A stretch of 64,000 bases of DNA from the NCBI GenBank assembly GCA_947179155.2, contig OX359273.1, positions 38,485,023-38,549,022 on the forward strand, read 5' to 3'. Below are positions 36,101 to 51,100 of this stretch, one piece after another. The position numbers and the translations under genes are program-made. The notes under the pieces were generated by a model. The model did no database searches, was not told the DNA's origin, and saw nothing but the letters and a program-made list of their open reading frames with translations. Source of the stretch: Hedera helix (lineage: Eukaryota; Streptophyta; Magnoliopsida; Apiales; Araliaceae). How positions within the stretch are numbered: the first letter of the stretch is position 1; every line of letters begins with the position of its first letter.

Positions 36101-39100
36101 AAGTGTCCGACATGAAGGACTTGTTATATTTAACTTTTGTTTTTAGGACTACTGGGAAGCAACATGTTACGCTGCAAAATGTCACCATAGACTGGTCTTT
36201 CTCCCAAGTCCTAATTCATTCTTACTTTAAAATGTTTGTTGCTTTGTACAGACTCAACTTTTCGTTTTCTGGTCAAACAATGGGAAAATCAATTTCCTCC
36301 AGGCCACCTGCTCGAAGGAGCTTCTGTTGACCAACCGTTTGAAGAAGATTCTTGTGGCTGCCACTTTCATTTTATCAAAGACAAAACTGGAAGCGATGAT
36401 TCTGAGTTACTCTTGAAATACCAATGGTTTATAGGAGAGAGAACTCCTTCCAATTTTAAAGCAATACCTTATGCCACTGGAGAGGTAGTGGTCTCTTGCT
36501 GTGTTTTCAGAGTTTTAATGTATTAACTAATCTGTGATTCTGATTAATATTATGTCATGCTGATACCTATGGTGGCCAGGTCTACTGGCCAAAGCATGAT
36601 GACGTAGATAAGATTCTAAAGGTGGAGTGTACTCCTATTCTGGGAGAAACTGAATATCCCACTATTTTCGCTATATCTTTGCCAGTTTCACCGGGTAATT
36701 TTTTTTTTTTTGTTTTTGTTTTTTGCTTATATGCACTGGAAATGATCAGTTCATACTATTTTTTCTTCCAGTTAAAATTTTGACTTTCAGAACATCAAAC
36801 ATGTGTCAGACAGATCTTTCGTGGATACATACAATATCATATATACAGACAGTATTTCACACTTTATGTCTCTGCATGTATTCACACTTTATGTTAATTT
36901 CTCTAATTTTCCTTCAGCTTTGCATTACTCAACTTTTATGAATTGTGTGTTTTAATTTTTTCGTGCATGATACATGCTTACTGCTAGAGCTCAGCTGTTA
37001 TTTTGCATTGTATTGTGTTGATTTTTCTTACTTCTGTTTTTCTAAAGGAACTGGATATCCAAAAGTTTTAAAGATTGATGTGCGTGGGGAATTAGTGGAG
37101 GGAAACATAATTAAGGGTTATGCAGAAGTTGCATGGTGTGGCGGGACTCCAGCAAAAGGTGTTGCAAGGTAATATCCATTCTTAGGTTGCACAGTGTATA
37201 CTTGATCAATCTTTTGAACTAATATATTCGCTGAAAAGGCTATTATGGATTGCAAACGAAGTGTCAAGAAATGTAGAATGTTATTTCGCATTCTGCACTT
37301 GGACAGAATAGTCTAACTTCTTGCTCCTCATTTTCCAGCTGGCTAAGGAGAAGATGGAATAGTAGCCCAGTAGTAATTGTTGGGGAGGAAGACGAGGAGT
37401 ATCGGTTGACTCTAGATGATATTGGTTCATGTTTGGTTTTTATGTACACCCCAGTAACAGAAGAAGGTGCCAAAGGGGAACCTCAATATGCAATCACAGA
37501 TTATGTAAAACAAGGTGGTAGAAATAAACCTGTCCATATATTGCTCAACTTTTTCTGCTCACCTAAGTATAGCAATTTCAAGTGTTACTGTAACTTATGA
37601 AATCAGAGCAAGCTTCACTGATTCACATAAATTAGCCTACACCATTGTAAGAATGTTGAGATGGATGCAACTACATGTTATGATACTTAAAATACCTGTC
37701 CAGTTGTTATAGATCGTTGAAATTCTGAGCACATCATTTTTGTATTTAAATTTTTGCCTGAACATGGATGAAGTTATCGAAAATATGTTTCACCGGGGTC
37801 TTTATTGCATTTCTTGTTTGCATCATTATTGTTGATACTTATATGTTGAACATCATTTGATATCTTAGTGACACTGTCAAATTATACTTGTAATTTAATT
37901 ACATTACTTGAAAAGTATTAGGTAAAAAGTATTACTGCTGTAGTGTGGTCTAATAGACCGTAAGGGAGAATTTATTTTGGGATTTTGGTTTATAGAACCA
38001 AAATATAACTTGCTTCACGTTATTCACTTTTAATTATAATCTGGAAATTATGCTCGTGTTTAAGATTTTCTTAATATGTTATATATCGTGTGGAGTCTCA
38101 TATTGTTGATGAATGAGTTGAGCCTGACAATTGGCAACTTCTTTTAGTGTTGGTGATTCAGGTCAACGCATTTTGTTGAGTTCTTTGATTTATTAATGAA
38201 TGTTAAATTTTAGCACCAGATCTTTTTCAGGATAATGAACGAAGGACCAAATGTTGCTCAAGATTAGCTTAAGTTTTTTCTACATAAGAGGGGGAGGGGG
38301 ATTCAATGTCACATCTTATCTATCTCATACCAAATAAAAGTATGGGTGTCACAACATGTTATTCAGTCATTTGATATAGTAAATTAGTGCTATAATTTAG
38401 CACCAGGACTTTTTTCAGGATGAATGAATGATGGACCTGATGTTGCTCTAAATTAGTTTAATTGTATACAGCATAAGAGATCTCCTTCATTTAGTGCCAA
38501 GTAGATCTGTATTCTTCTCGGGCACACTTTGTAGCATTAACATGCAACTATGTAAGCATATAAACCTTTTTCTTTTTTCTGTTTAATTTTAGTATTTGGC
38601 TTTCATTAGGTACACTTTTACTTAGCATAGGGGGCAGTTCCAGCCCAGTCTTCATAGATATTGTGTATATTTCCTTCTCTGTTATTATCATAAAGCATAT
38701 TGAAGTTCAACATATAGCACACTCCCACAAACATATCTACCTTCACCACATTACAAGTATAACTAACTTTTTACTTGATCACTCTTCTCTTGTTTTCCTT
38801 CTAAAGGATCAGTTGTTTCCCTTCTTTTCCCAAGTTTTGAGGGTTTTTCTTGCTGATCCCTTTCACAACAAGGTAAACATACTCATCTAGCGAATTCTTT
38901 TCCTTTTTGCAGCTCCTCCATCAGTCAACAATGTGCAAATTGTTGGAGATGTTGTTGAAGGAATTACCATTAGAGGAGTTGGAAAATACTTTGGGGGAAG
39001 AGAAGGGCCCAGCAAATTTGAATGGTTGCGTGAGAATAAGGATACAGGGTTAGCATTCTCCTATCCTTTGTGGTTTTAGTCTCTCATTTTCCTTAAATTC

Positions 39101-42100
39101 GTGGCGTCATATTCTTAATAAATTTTATTTTCTTTTTGCAAAAGAAATAACCCAAGATTTAAAACACTTCTTGACTAATGCTACATTCATTTTTCCAGGA
39201 GAAACTTTAGCTTAAAGTGTTAATAAGAAACATTTATTTTATGTCTTCCATTTTCATTTGACAGAGACTTTGTGTTGGTATTGACTGGTACGACTGAGTA
39301 CACTTTGTCCAAAGAAGATGTTGGTCAGCGCTTGGCTTTTGTTTATATACCTATGAATTTTGAGGGTCAGTACATCTCCTTCTAGTCTGTTGAAGAAGTT
39401 ACGTGTATTCTTATGATGCATCATGCTCATAGATTCTTTGATCGACTAGGCAATGCACTGAGAGATTATTCACATAAATTTTATTAATTTACAATTACAG
39501 GACAGGAAGGAAAATCAATGTCAGTAGTGTCTCAAATAGTCAAACAAGGTACTTCAATTTGATGTCTGAAACTTATTAATTCATGTTTCTTTTTGGATGT
39601 TCCTTACATATATTTTTAGATATTCAGGTTTGGTGAGAAGACATTGGTCACATGCTCATTATCATCCTCTAACTTTACAGAACAAAATCTACTTTCTGTA
39701 CAGGATATAAAATTTCAAACGTATATAAATCTCTACAGCAATGCTCTAGTCTACATGCATCTTATTATGCTACTTATGTAATAAAATGACTCTTGTCCAA
39801 CTACTGTCTTATAGTGTGTAACAAAGTATGATTTTAGACAATTTGTTGGCTCTTTATTTTGAAAATTGTATATACTTGAAAATAGAAAGATATATACATA
39901 TCTGTACACTGCTATCTTTATCCTTTAATGTTGTTCTCTTATATGTTGTCTGTTTGATGGTTTTACTTTATGGCTTTGCCATAAATTTTCTTTTAGCTGT
40001 AATTAGGGGTAAAGCAGTTCCATTATGTTGCAATGGTCACTTAAATCCTTCCATTGTGATGATTTTACGCTGATGCAATTTTTTCCAGCTCCCCCAAAAG
40101 CAACAAATTTGAAGATAATTGGTGACTTTAGGGAGGGAAGTAAGGTTACCGTGACCTGTAATGTCAGCGGAGGTACTGAAGGATCTAGCAGAGTGCAGTG
40201 GTTTAAAACAAGTTGTTCAATATTTGAGGGCGAGAACAGTCTTGAAGCTGTTAGCACATCAAAAATTGCGAAGGTAGTAACTGATGCTTAAATTGGGCAC
40301 ATATGACGTCTTCTAGCTTATATTTTTGAGATGTAATCTGAGTTGAGCTTCAACTTTGCTTAGGCATTTCGAATACCTTTAGGAGCTGTTGGATATTACA
40401 TTGTTGCGAAGTTCACACCTATGACTCCGGATGGTGAATCTGGCGAATCTGCATATGCCATATCTGAAAGAGCAGTGGAAAGTAAGTAACACATGAGTGT
40501 TTATATGTAATGCTGAACCTGGAACAAGGGAAGTCAGGAGGTTAATATTTGCAATATTTTTTTAGTTCAACACATATATGTTATCAATTCTTATTAAATT
40601 AAAGTTCATTTACTTGGTGCTGTATTATATGAAGGGTGGTGTTTTTGGTATTGAACTTGAAATCTCGTGTTACCCTTCATATGATAATTGTAGTAAATAT
40701 TAATGTTCCAAGTGCCCCAACCTTACAGTAATTTTATTATATGAGTACATGGATTAACTACAAAGACTTTTGATACTTGGAAAACATAGACCAAACTCGC
40801 AAATCAGAGGCAGTGGATTTCTCTGCAAGTTTTTCTAACATTGCTATGTGTTTGCGTGTTTGAATGTGATTGGGAAAAGTACCTGCATCACAATTTATCT
40901 TGATTTTAGTCCATTCTAAATAGATGTGATGCTAATTAATGTTTCTGAATAGATATGTATAGAAAATCCTTCCAAGCTACAAATTTTTTAACTAGTTGAA
41001 CTTTTAATCTTGCCTTTTGGTTTCCTCATTATTCTGACAATGATTTCAGCAATGTACATGCTAGTAACATGTACTTATAATCTTCGCAGCTCTTCCCCCA
41101 AGTCTAAATTTCTTATCCATCACCGGTGATTATTCTGAAGGCGGAATATTGACTGCTTCTTATGGGTACATAGGGGGACATGAAGGGAAAAGTTTATACA
41201 ATTGGTATATTCATGAGGTATACACAATTATTTATTGCAGCTTATTGGTCATTTATGGGTTATTTGCTCTGCTAAGAAAGAAAAATAGGTGGAAACTTGG
41301 GTCAATTTTGGAACTCAAATTGCATGCTACAAAAAATCAATTCGAATATGGATGAACTTTTACTGTGATCGTTCTAGACTTCTAGTTGGATTAGTTTCAA
41401 AGATTGTTGATAAGATGTACTATCAATGCCCTCATAAGGTGTTGGCAAGTAAATATATTCTCTACCTTTTTGGATATTCATTTCCACATTTTCATGGTGA
41501 AATGTAGGAATTTAAAGAACCTACCAGTCCTTGAAACTTGAAGCAATACTGCTTCACACACAGAATATTATTTTAATATTTTTTGTGGGTTATGCTAACT
41601 CAATTCTGTTCTGTGGTTTTCAAGATAACATTATTTGTGATGATATACCCATTATCCCCGTGATAATTTGATTGAAAATAATTTCTAATTAAAGTTAAAG
41701 GCCCACGGTATCTGTGAGCATGTGTTGGTGATGTTTTTATGATGATCAATCAAACATTTTGAAAATTTGGTTTTAATGTATTTTTGATAGATATTTTACT
41801 CTCTGCTCGTATGGTCCATGTTGTTGTCAGGTTGAAACTGATTCAGGAACTCTAATACCTGAGGTTTCGGGTTTTCTTCAGTACCGTGTTAACAGAGATG
41901 CCATTGGCAAATTCCTTTCCTTTACATGCACGCCAATACGTGATGATGGGATAGTTGGTGAGCCAAAAACTTGCATGGGACAGGAGCGTGTTCGTCCAGG
42001 TACTTACATTTCCCTCATCTTCAAGTTGTATTTATGTACAGAAAAATTTATTGGTGTTGCATACAGAAGGCTCATGAGATGGGAAATAACACATTTGTTA

Positions 42101-45100
42101 AGGAAAAAGAAGTATAAATGTATACTGCATGTTTTCTTAAAGAAAGAAGGTGCAGTAGGTGTAACTATCTAGATTTTCGACCCTTTGTTTTTGAGGAATA
42201 GTATACACTTACTATTTGAACTTTAACCACCTTATTTAAAAAGTCAGAGAAAATCGTAATAACATTTTTGAAATGTATGGAAAGGTTTATACATGTTCTC
42301 CTTTGACCCCCTTATTTTTTGTATTCCACCCTCTATGTAAGTAGAAATTTTAAATGCAAATATTTTAATTTGATTAGACATTGGACAAAAGAAAGTGCAA
42401 TTGTTCCATAATACATCCCTCTTTTTGGTTACTAGCAAAATTTGAATGGTTTACCAGATAACTGAGTGGCACATTGTCCTTCTAGTATGTTTAGCAATTT
42501 TTGCAAACACATATACAAATGAGAGGCATTAGATTGGTGTTTTTTGGTAGGTAACATTAGAGTGGTCTGTAAAGTTTTGAGAAAATTTCACCGACTGCAA
42601 CTCCCAATCTTCACCGAATACAAGCATACCTTAGAATATTTTCTGTTTCACAGAAGTCTTTTTTTCGCATGGACGCACTCCATATAATTGGTTGTGGTCT
42701 ATAGATGACTATGATATGCTATTTTTAAAATAATGCCTTAATGTAAAACACCTTAAGTTCATAGATTGATTATATATTGCAACTCTGCTACTGAATTTTT
42801 TGGCTGTGCTGTGTAATATTCTTTAAGCATAATCATCTCTCTGTCATTATTCAATTAGCCAATTAGGGAATCCTAGCATTGCTTCATATACCTAATTCTA
42901 ACTGATCATCAGGTAGCCCAAGATTGCTCTCTCTACAGATAGTTGGAGTTGCAGTTGAAGGCACTAAACTAAGTGTTGACAAAAAATATTGGGGTGGTGA
43001 TGAGGGAGAGTCTGTTTACCGCTGGTTCCGGGTATGATAATATTAGTACATCCTCTTCGTGCCTCATTTCTCATTAAATTAGACTCAATAGTTATCATTC
43101 CATTTGTGTTTTTAATAATCAGAAGATTCTTGAATAAAACTGCAGTCCGACAATGCTAGGTGCTTCATATATTTAATATTATCACGATTTATTCTGCACT
43201 GCCAAAAAAGCTTGTTCACTGAAATTTTCATTGCAGACTAGTTCAGATGGCACCCTGAGTGAAATTAAAGATGTTACCACTTCTTTGTACATGCTCTCAG
43301 TTGATGATATCGGATTTTTAATATCAGTTTCATGTGAGCCTGTTAGAACTGATTGGGCTCGTGGTCCCACCGTGCTATCTGAGCAAATTGGACCAATTGT
43401 GCCTGGTAATGTGCTAAAGAATTTTCAACATCATGTTTTGATGACTGCTTATTCAAGAACTCTTGAGTTAATTTTCTAATTTCTTTTTGCTCTTTTGTGC
43501 TGAGTGGATGGGCCAGCAAGGTTTAAGGTTGCTAGATACATGATGGAGATGAAAAATATTAACTTTTCTTTTGAGAATCATCACTCTTAAATCTAGAAGT
43601 ATCTTGTTCTCTAATACTACATTTTTTCACAGGGTTGCCAACCTGCCAGTCACTTGAATTTCTGGGAACACTGGTAGAAGGAGAACGCTTGAGCTTTATT
43701 GCATCTTATAGTGGAGGGTGAGACTTGTGAACCATTTTCCTTGGGATGACTTGAGCTTTTTCCACATTATTGTGGATGTTCATTTAGTCAAAGCTATTCA
43801 TTTGTGATTCAGGGAAAAAGGAGACTGTCTCTTTGAGTGGTTTCGAGTGAAGGATAATGGTGTTAAGAAGAAACTAGATGCTGGTGGTATGATTTATCCA
43901 CTTCAAAATTTTCTATTGGTAGTTTGTTTCTACTATCTGATTGGTCATAGTTGAAAAAGTATATATTTTCTCACCAGAGTATTTAGATTTAACATTTGAG
44001 GATGTGGGAGGAAGTGTGGAACTTGTCTATACACCTGTGAGAAAAGATGGAGTCAAAGGAAGTCCAAAGAGTGTTGTATCTAGTCCTGTTGCTCCAGGTA
44101 AGTAGTTTTCCTTTTTGAAATATCCAACATACATATAAGTGGTAATTAAGTTGTTTGATATTTATATATTGATCGTATGTGTTTAAATTATAGAAGGATA
44201 GTAGCAAGTTAAATTAGGTAGTAGGAAATCTATAATTTTTGAAGTGGCCCTTGAGGGCACCTTGCTGCTGTTTTACATGTAATTGTAATTCACTAAGAAT
44301 GATTTGATTTCTTTTGTTGTATTTGTCTGGACTTGCTGATAATTATATTCACACGAAAAATATTAAATGTACATGTCTAGTTAAGCATATTTTCGTTAAT
44401 TTCATTTTCGTTGTATTTGTCCTACTTAGTTGATAATTAAATTCATATGAAAATATGATATATACATGTCAAAAAAATATGCAAATATGAAGGTTATGTT
44501 TGAATGTGTAGCGAATTTCAAGTCGTGCACATTAGTTATCTATCATAGAAGAGACATGTTATAATTGTTAGCATTTCCCAACTTAACTGAACAGGTTATG
44601 GAATCTTGGATCTGGGTACACTATTACGCAAGCTCATGAAGAAAATTGATGAAATATATTTTGTCAAGTAGTTTTAATAAAAAAAGTAAATGAAAACAAC
44701 TTGATTAAACTGGTGTTGGAACTTTTTCTACAAGTTGATCTGATGACTTGTGATCCCTTAACACTTCAAACTGTATAAAACCAGTTTGGGCTTTGTGTTA
44801 CTAGTGAAGGCTTTAAACATGAACACAGAACCATTCAAACGTTTATGGGCTTTCGTACAGTCCCCTCAACATGAACTGTGCATCCTAGCTATTGATTTTT
44901 ACATGACTGATATATATTGAAAGATAATAAATTGTTTTTTTGTGTTCTGTTACAGTTGAGTGGAAATTGCTAGTGTAATCATGATGATAAATTTATCATA
45001 TAAACCAATAAAACAGCAACTGTTGCTCACATCACATTGTTGTTGTCTGATATCCACAATTATAAAATTCTCTATTCTCTGTCCACAATTGTTTTTGCTA

Positions 45101-48100
45101 CAGCTGATCCTATTGGTGTGGACCTTGTAATTCCTGATTGTTATGAGGAAAAAGTGGTTGTTCCTCAAAAGATATACTTTGGAGGACAAGAAGGTGATGG
45201 AGAGTATATTTGGTACAGAACAAGGATTAAACTTGAAGAATCTGCGCTTAGGGACATATATAATGCTTGTGAGGATGTTGTTATAAGCGGAAATTCATTG
45301 TAAGTCTGTGGTTCAGTTTGAATTCTTTCCAGAACTGAAGTATCCTTTTTGGTAATAAGCTCCAGCGCCTGATGTACTATTGTGGCAGAAAATACACACC
45401 GTCGCTGGAAGATGTGGGGGCTTTTTTGGCTTTATATTGGCTGCCAATTCGTGCAGATGGCAAATCTGGAAAGCCACTAGTATCGATTACAAACCTGCCA
45501 GTCAGTCCTGGTATATTCTTATTTCTATATCTGAAGTCTACAGGTGCAAATTCATCTATTTGTCCTCTTGATCATTAGAAATAAAAAAATCTACCCCAAA
45601 ACATTGGTCAATTTGTGATGCCGTCTACGGCACCTAAGCAGTCTGCTACTTTAGTAAAATTTGGATGTAGTGGTCTATAGTCTTTTATATTAATTTCATC
45701 TAAAATTCTGCATGTGATATATTCTTTACAAACTCTAGAAAGGTTTGAGACGTTACTGTCATTCACAAGAGTTACTTTTGCACAAGGCATGCTGAACTAT
45801 GGGGAATCCTTAATTATTATTGCATGTGTTTGAGTGTTGTCATTGTGGCTCTCCTTTGAAATTAATCATGCTTTATGTTTCCTGCTGTTCAGCTTTATGA
45901 ATTATTTTCTTAATGTGGGCATGTAATAATGTAACAGCTCTACCAGTAGTTTCCAATGTTCACGTGAAGAAGGTTTCTTCAACTATTTATTCCGGGGAAG
46001 GAAAATACTTTGGTGGTTATGAAGGACCAAGTGTTTTCAGCTGGTATAGAGAAACTAATGAGGGAACAATCATTCTTATCAGCGAAGCTAATTCTAGAAC
46101 TTATGAAGTTACAGATGCTGATTACAATTGTCGTCTGTTGTTTGGGTAACGATTATTCTCTCTATAATGTCGTGCTATTTGTCTTTCTTAGTTATCATGG
46201 TAGCAGTTTGTTAAAGACCATGCTTGCAAACTACTCCGTCTGTCCAGGTTTAAGTGACTTTCTTTTGTTGAGTGTTTGTGGCACGGATTTTAAGACTGAT
46301 GGAAAACTTATTTATATATTATAATCATCACCAGCCAAAGACTAGTCTTTTGAAGGTTTTCTGTGGTCAGTAATCTTGTTGTTAGTTCAATTCAACAAAT
46401 GAAGCGAATATTTATATCTTTTTTGCTGATGTCTGAATGTAGACCATAACCCAACATTGCTTTTTCTTGTCACAGATACAAAACATCATCAACAACTTTC
46501 TCTCTCAGCTACAATATTTATGATATCCATTATTGAATCAATTAAATAGGCTTTAATATTAATTGCATTAATCACAGTTTCTAGCAACCATTCTATCAGT
46601 TGTTTATTTTATTTTATTGTCACAATTATCATGAATTCTGCTTCATACTTGAAGTAATTTTAAACTTTGTTCTGTGCATCCCCAGGTATACCCCAGTTCG
46701 CTCTGATTCTCTTGTGGGAGAACTCAGATTATCTGAGCCGAATGATTTTATTCTCCCTGGTACTCATCACATCATGCTGTGTAATAGCTTACTTTTGTAA
46801 TATAGCCATATGTTGTTTATAACTAGTGTAGCCTCTGAAACAGTTTAAACTTTTGTTTGTTGTTCTAGCCTATTTAGGTACTGGACATGCACCTTTGTAT
46901 GCTCATCTAATCCAAGTTTTTGTTTTTGCCATACTTTTAAGTGTATTGATACTTTATAAGATGTTCTTCTAATTATATTGGATGTTCTTATACCTTTGAA
47001 ATATTCTGATGATTGTGGCAAATATTGATTTTATCTACATTGTTGTAAAATACCATGAATTGTTGACTACATACAGTCGGAACTCTTTGTTTGTCTGGTC
47101 AGCTGCTTCAGCTGGTGCATCAATACTACATACTGCCTCCATTCCAATTCAAGCAATAGGTTATCGTTGGCGTATTTAATTACAGATTTTTAGGCTTGGC
47201 TAAACACATATTACACCTTTTTTTTTACTACATTTATATAAATCCATGAAATCCTATCATATCGATTAGACGGGAACAGTATATGTTTTATGCCTTCAAG
47301 ATTGTAATTACATCTTATGTCCTAGATGGTTGCTTTTTCACTGCATCAATGCATCACTTTTTCAACAATTATTTTCAAAATCATAGTGGCTTTTAATGCT
47401 CGTCTTAATGAAAGCAATTAGTAATTACACCATGTACCACTAAAAGGTGCATAATCAGTTTTTTTTTGTAATTTTCTGATAATTCCGTTCCTATATAGTG
47501 TGTTAAGGATTGTTGTCTAATAATTACATTGCACTACAGAGCTTCCAAGAATTGAGATGCTCGTCCTTGCCGGTAAGGCCGTTGAAGGTGATGTACTCAC
47601 TGCTATTGAAGTAATTCCAAACAGTGAACCACAACAGCATGTTTGGGGCAAGTACAAAAAAGACGTTAGATACCAGTGGTTAGCTCTACACCCTACAATT
47701 CACCACACCATCGTGTTTTTAATGCTTTGTATCAATTTTGTGAATCTTAAAGCAAAAATTTAGCATGTTAAGGACAAGATATCTAAAACGTACTTACATA
47801 ATTTTGAGTGGCAAACTTTTTTTATGTATTTAAATATTTATGTTTTATCTTTTTGAAATGTTTATTAACCAATATTTAATAAATTAATATATTATTTGAT
47901 TTATGTGTGAGCCAAGTTCAGCCGTGAGGATACCTTAGTTTATGCCTGTTTCATACGGAATTATACAGAAGATGTACAAGGTTCATTCTTTGGTCTCATA
48001 GATGATCAACATGGACATCAGTTAGATGCACAGTTCTGATATTACATCATACCGTCATCTGATTACTGTCTTGAAAATACACTCTCGTACTTGTTACCAT

Positions 48101-51100
48101 AGAAACTCAAGTATCTTTCGATGTTCGATTTCATTCTGTCCACCTACTGTAGCTATTCTTTTGTTTTCAATAAACAGGGCTGGGGTCACTACCAAACCCC
48201 CACCCACTATAGTGGTTAAAAGAAAATAAAATTACTATAAGATCTCATTCTGTCTACCATGAAATTATATGTAGTACCAGCCAAGCCTCACAATGTTTGG
48301 TATGTTTTTTGTAAAAGCAACTTTTTGCTATCTCTACTAAGAATTTGTAAAATAATTTTAGTTACACAAAATCTTTAATGGCATATTATATCCATTTTCC
48401 TCCTTCGCGTATGTGACATGAAGTTTGATGTAGGTTTTGTTCATCTGAAATGGGAAATAGCAATTCCTTTGAGCTATTACCATCACAACGTTCTTGCTCC
48501 TATAAATTGCGTTTGGAGGATATTGGTCGGCGGCTGCAATGTGAATGCATTATGACCGATGTGTTTGGAAGGTCAAGTGAACCAGCGTATGAGGAAACCG
48601 CTACTGTTTCACCAGGTCTTTAGACTCTTCTGTAAAAGTTACACTAGTGAAACTTATTGACCAAAATTTTATTTTCAACAGAAAGGTGTGCCTGCAGCTG
48701 TTATTTAAAATCTGATTTGAGTTCACTTCACATTATGTGCATGGTAGGCATTGCATACAAATACCCTTGGATGGGAATCAAATGTCCAATTCATTTTAAA
48801 TATATAAACATAAAAATGGTCTAACAAATTTGCACTTCTCCAGAAAAAAAGGAATAATATGGAATGTAATTTCATGGTCCTTATACCTGAAACAGACACA
48901 TAATACTTAGTTCGTTAGTTTGACATAATAGTATATATTTTATCTTGCAAGAGTTCAAGGAAGGATTTTCATCACATTGTTTGACTTTCTCTTTTATAAA
49001 TAGCTTTCCTCTTTTCTCCTCAAAAATGATTGGTTGGTTATTGCCTATTGGTATCAGCAAGTACCTACTGTTGTCATCACCTTTACTATAGTAGTTATTT
49101 TATTCTCAATGTTTTTGTTTCTTTTCAGGGATTCCTAGAATAGATAAGCTGGAGATTGAGGGTAGAGGTTTCCACACTAACTTGTATGCTGTACGTGGCA
49201 TCTATAGCGGTGGGAGGGAGGGAAAAAGTAGAATCCAGTGGCTTAGATCGATGGCTGGAAGTCCAGACCTAATATCTATTCCTGGTATGGTAGTTTTTTG
49301 ATTTGATCCATGTTACATGGACTTGGCAACTCCTACTAGGATCTTTAAAAGGACACGACAGGGACACGCCTGTTCTTGGAAATTTTTGGTTCATTTTCTA
49401 CCAAATTGCCGTGTCAAACACCCTCACCCATTCCTGTGTCGTGTCATGTTGACACGGGTACTAATTGAGAAGAGTTCATGTAACATAGGATTTGATCTTA
49501 TAATTGAGGAATCATTACATACTATTTGGTTAGCTCTCTATTATTGTTTCGCTTACCTGAATAACTAATTGTGGAAACTGGAAAATAAGTGGTTATGACT
49601 TACCATTTGTAAGAGAAAAGCGTCACTACTTGCCCCATTATATGGAACAAGTGATAAACAACCTCTACCTGAATCTACTATAATATATTTAGTGTGCTTT
49701 TAGGCTTGTGTTCTCAGGCACCTATATAGTATGTATGGATACAAGATGATAATGGCTGCCCCAAATCTTCCCTTCACTTATGTCCCTTTTATCATCTACA
49801 GCACTCCTACATCATTTTGTCCCTAGTCCCTACATCAATATTTTCAGTGACAAAATGATGAATGTTTCAGGGGAGACTGGAAGGATGTATGAAGCTAATG
49901 TTGATGATGTGGGCTACAGGCTGGTAGCAATATATACTCCTGTAAGAGAGGACGGAGTTGAGGGACCACCTGTTTCTGCATCAACAGAGTCAATTGCAGT
50001 TGGTAAATTTGAACATCTCATCTTTTTTAATCTTAATATCTCATTTTGCTTTTATTGTACCATATATTTTATGCCACGTTGTGATCAGTTGCATATTTAC
50101 CATATAGTGAACTGTTGTGGCAATTACATAAAAAAGTGCACGACTATAAGACCCTCGTTCACAGAAAAACCAATAAATGAAACAAATAGTATAATGTGAG
50201 TTATGTTGTTGAAAGTTGACTCATGCCTAGAGCATTTTGTAATATTGATAACAAGATTACAGTAATTAATAGAAATAATGATCCAGAAATAAAGCAACTT
50301 TAAAATTAAGAAGTATCAGATCTGTAATTAAAAGCATGGAAAAGTCTAAAGTCTGCAAATTTCAAGAGAATCAGATAAGTGGTTTAAAAGGGACTTGATC
50401 ACTATTTACTGGTAAAATGGGTTTAAGCATTTTTTTCCTTTTCAAAGTTGTTCTTATTTCTATTGGTAACATAGATTGACACAAATAGAATGTTTAAACT
50501 ATAAACTGAAATCTGTCTGCAATAGCTGTCAACTATAGTTTATTCCCCATTAATCATATTAGTTAGATAGAACATTTTCTTGACTAATGTTTCAGATAGC
50601 TAGATGATCAGCTTGATTATTTTCATACATTGGGAATGATCATTCTTGTCTTTTCTTGGTGAGATCTGCTAGGAGGTTAATAAATGTAAATGCACATACT
50701 AAACAAGAGGATATATGAATTTGAGTCAGTCAGCAAATAGGTATCGGGACAGTTGATTAGGGGTAAGGCCAAGCATAACGTGCAAAACAGGTTAGGAGTA
50801 TTTTGCAACTATGTTCATGGTGATACCTTCTTGTTCGAGTCATATTTACATAGATTAGATTATGGAGCTGCTGTCAATTTCTAATATAGTAAGATTCTTG
50901 ATTCGTGTTTTGTTTTCTGCAATTATTTTGCATGTGATCTACTTGCAGAGCCTGATGTTCTTAAAGAAGTGAAGCAGAAGCTTGATGGTGTCTCATCAGT
51001 GAAGTTTGAGGTGTGAATCTGTTCCTTTTTATTTATTATTTTTGTGAAGCCATCTACAGGTACTACCCTTACAGTGTGCACTGGGTCACACCGGTTCCCA

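Noticed and set aside
49317..49568. Frame containing GACACG/CGTGTC words in an AIR9 intron
   Set aside because: GACACG-type short repeats suggest a fragment of a dispersed repeat, but no inverted ends or duplication could be found, so no element is called.
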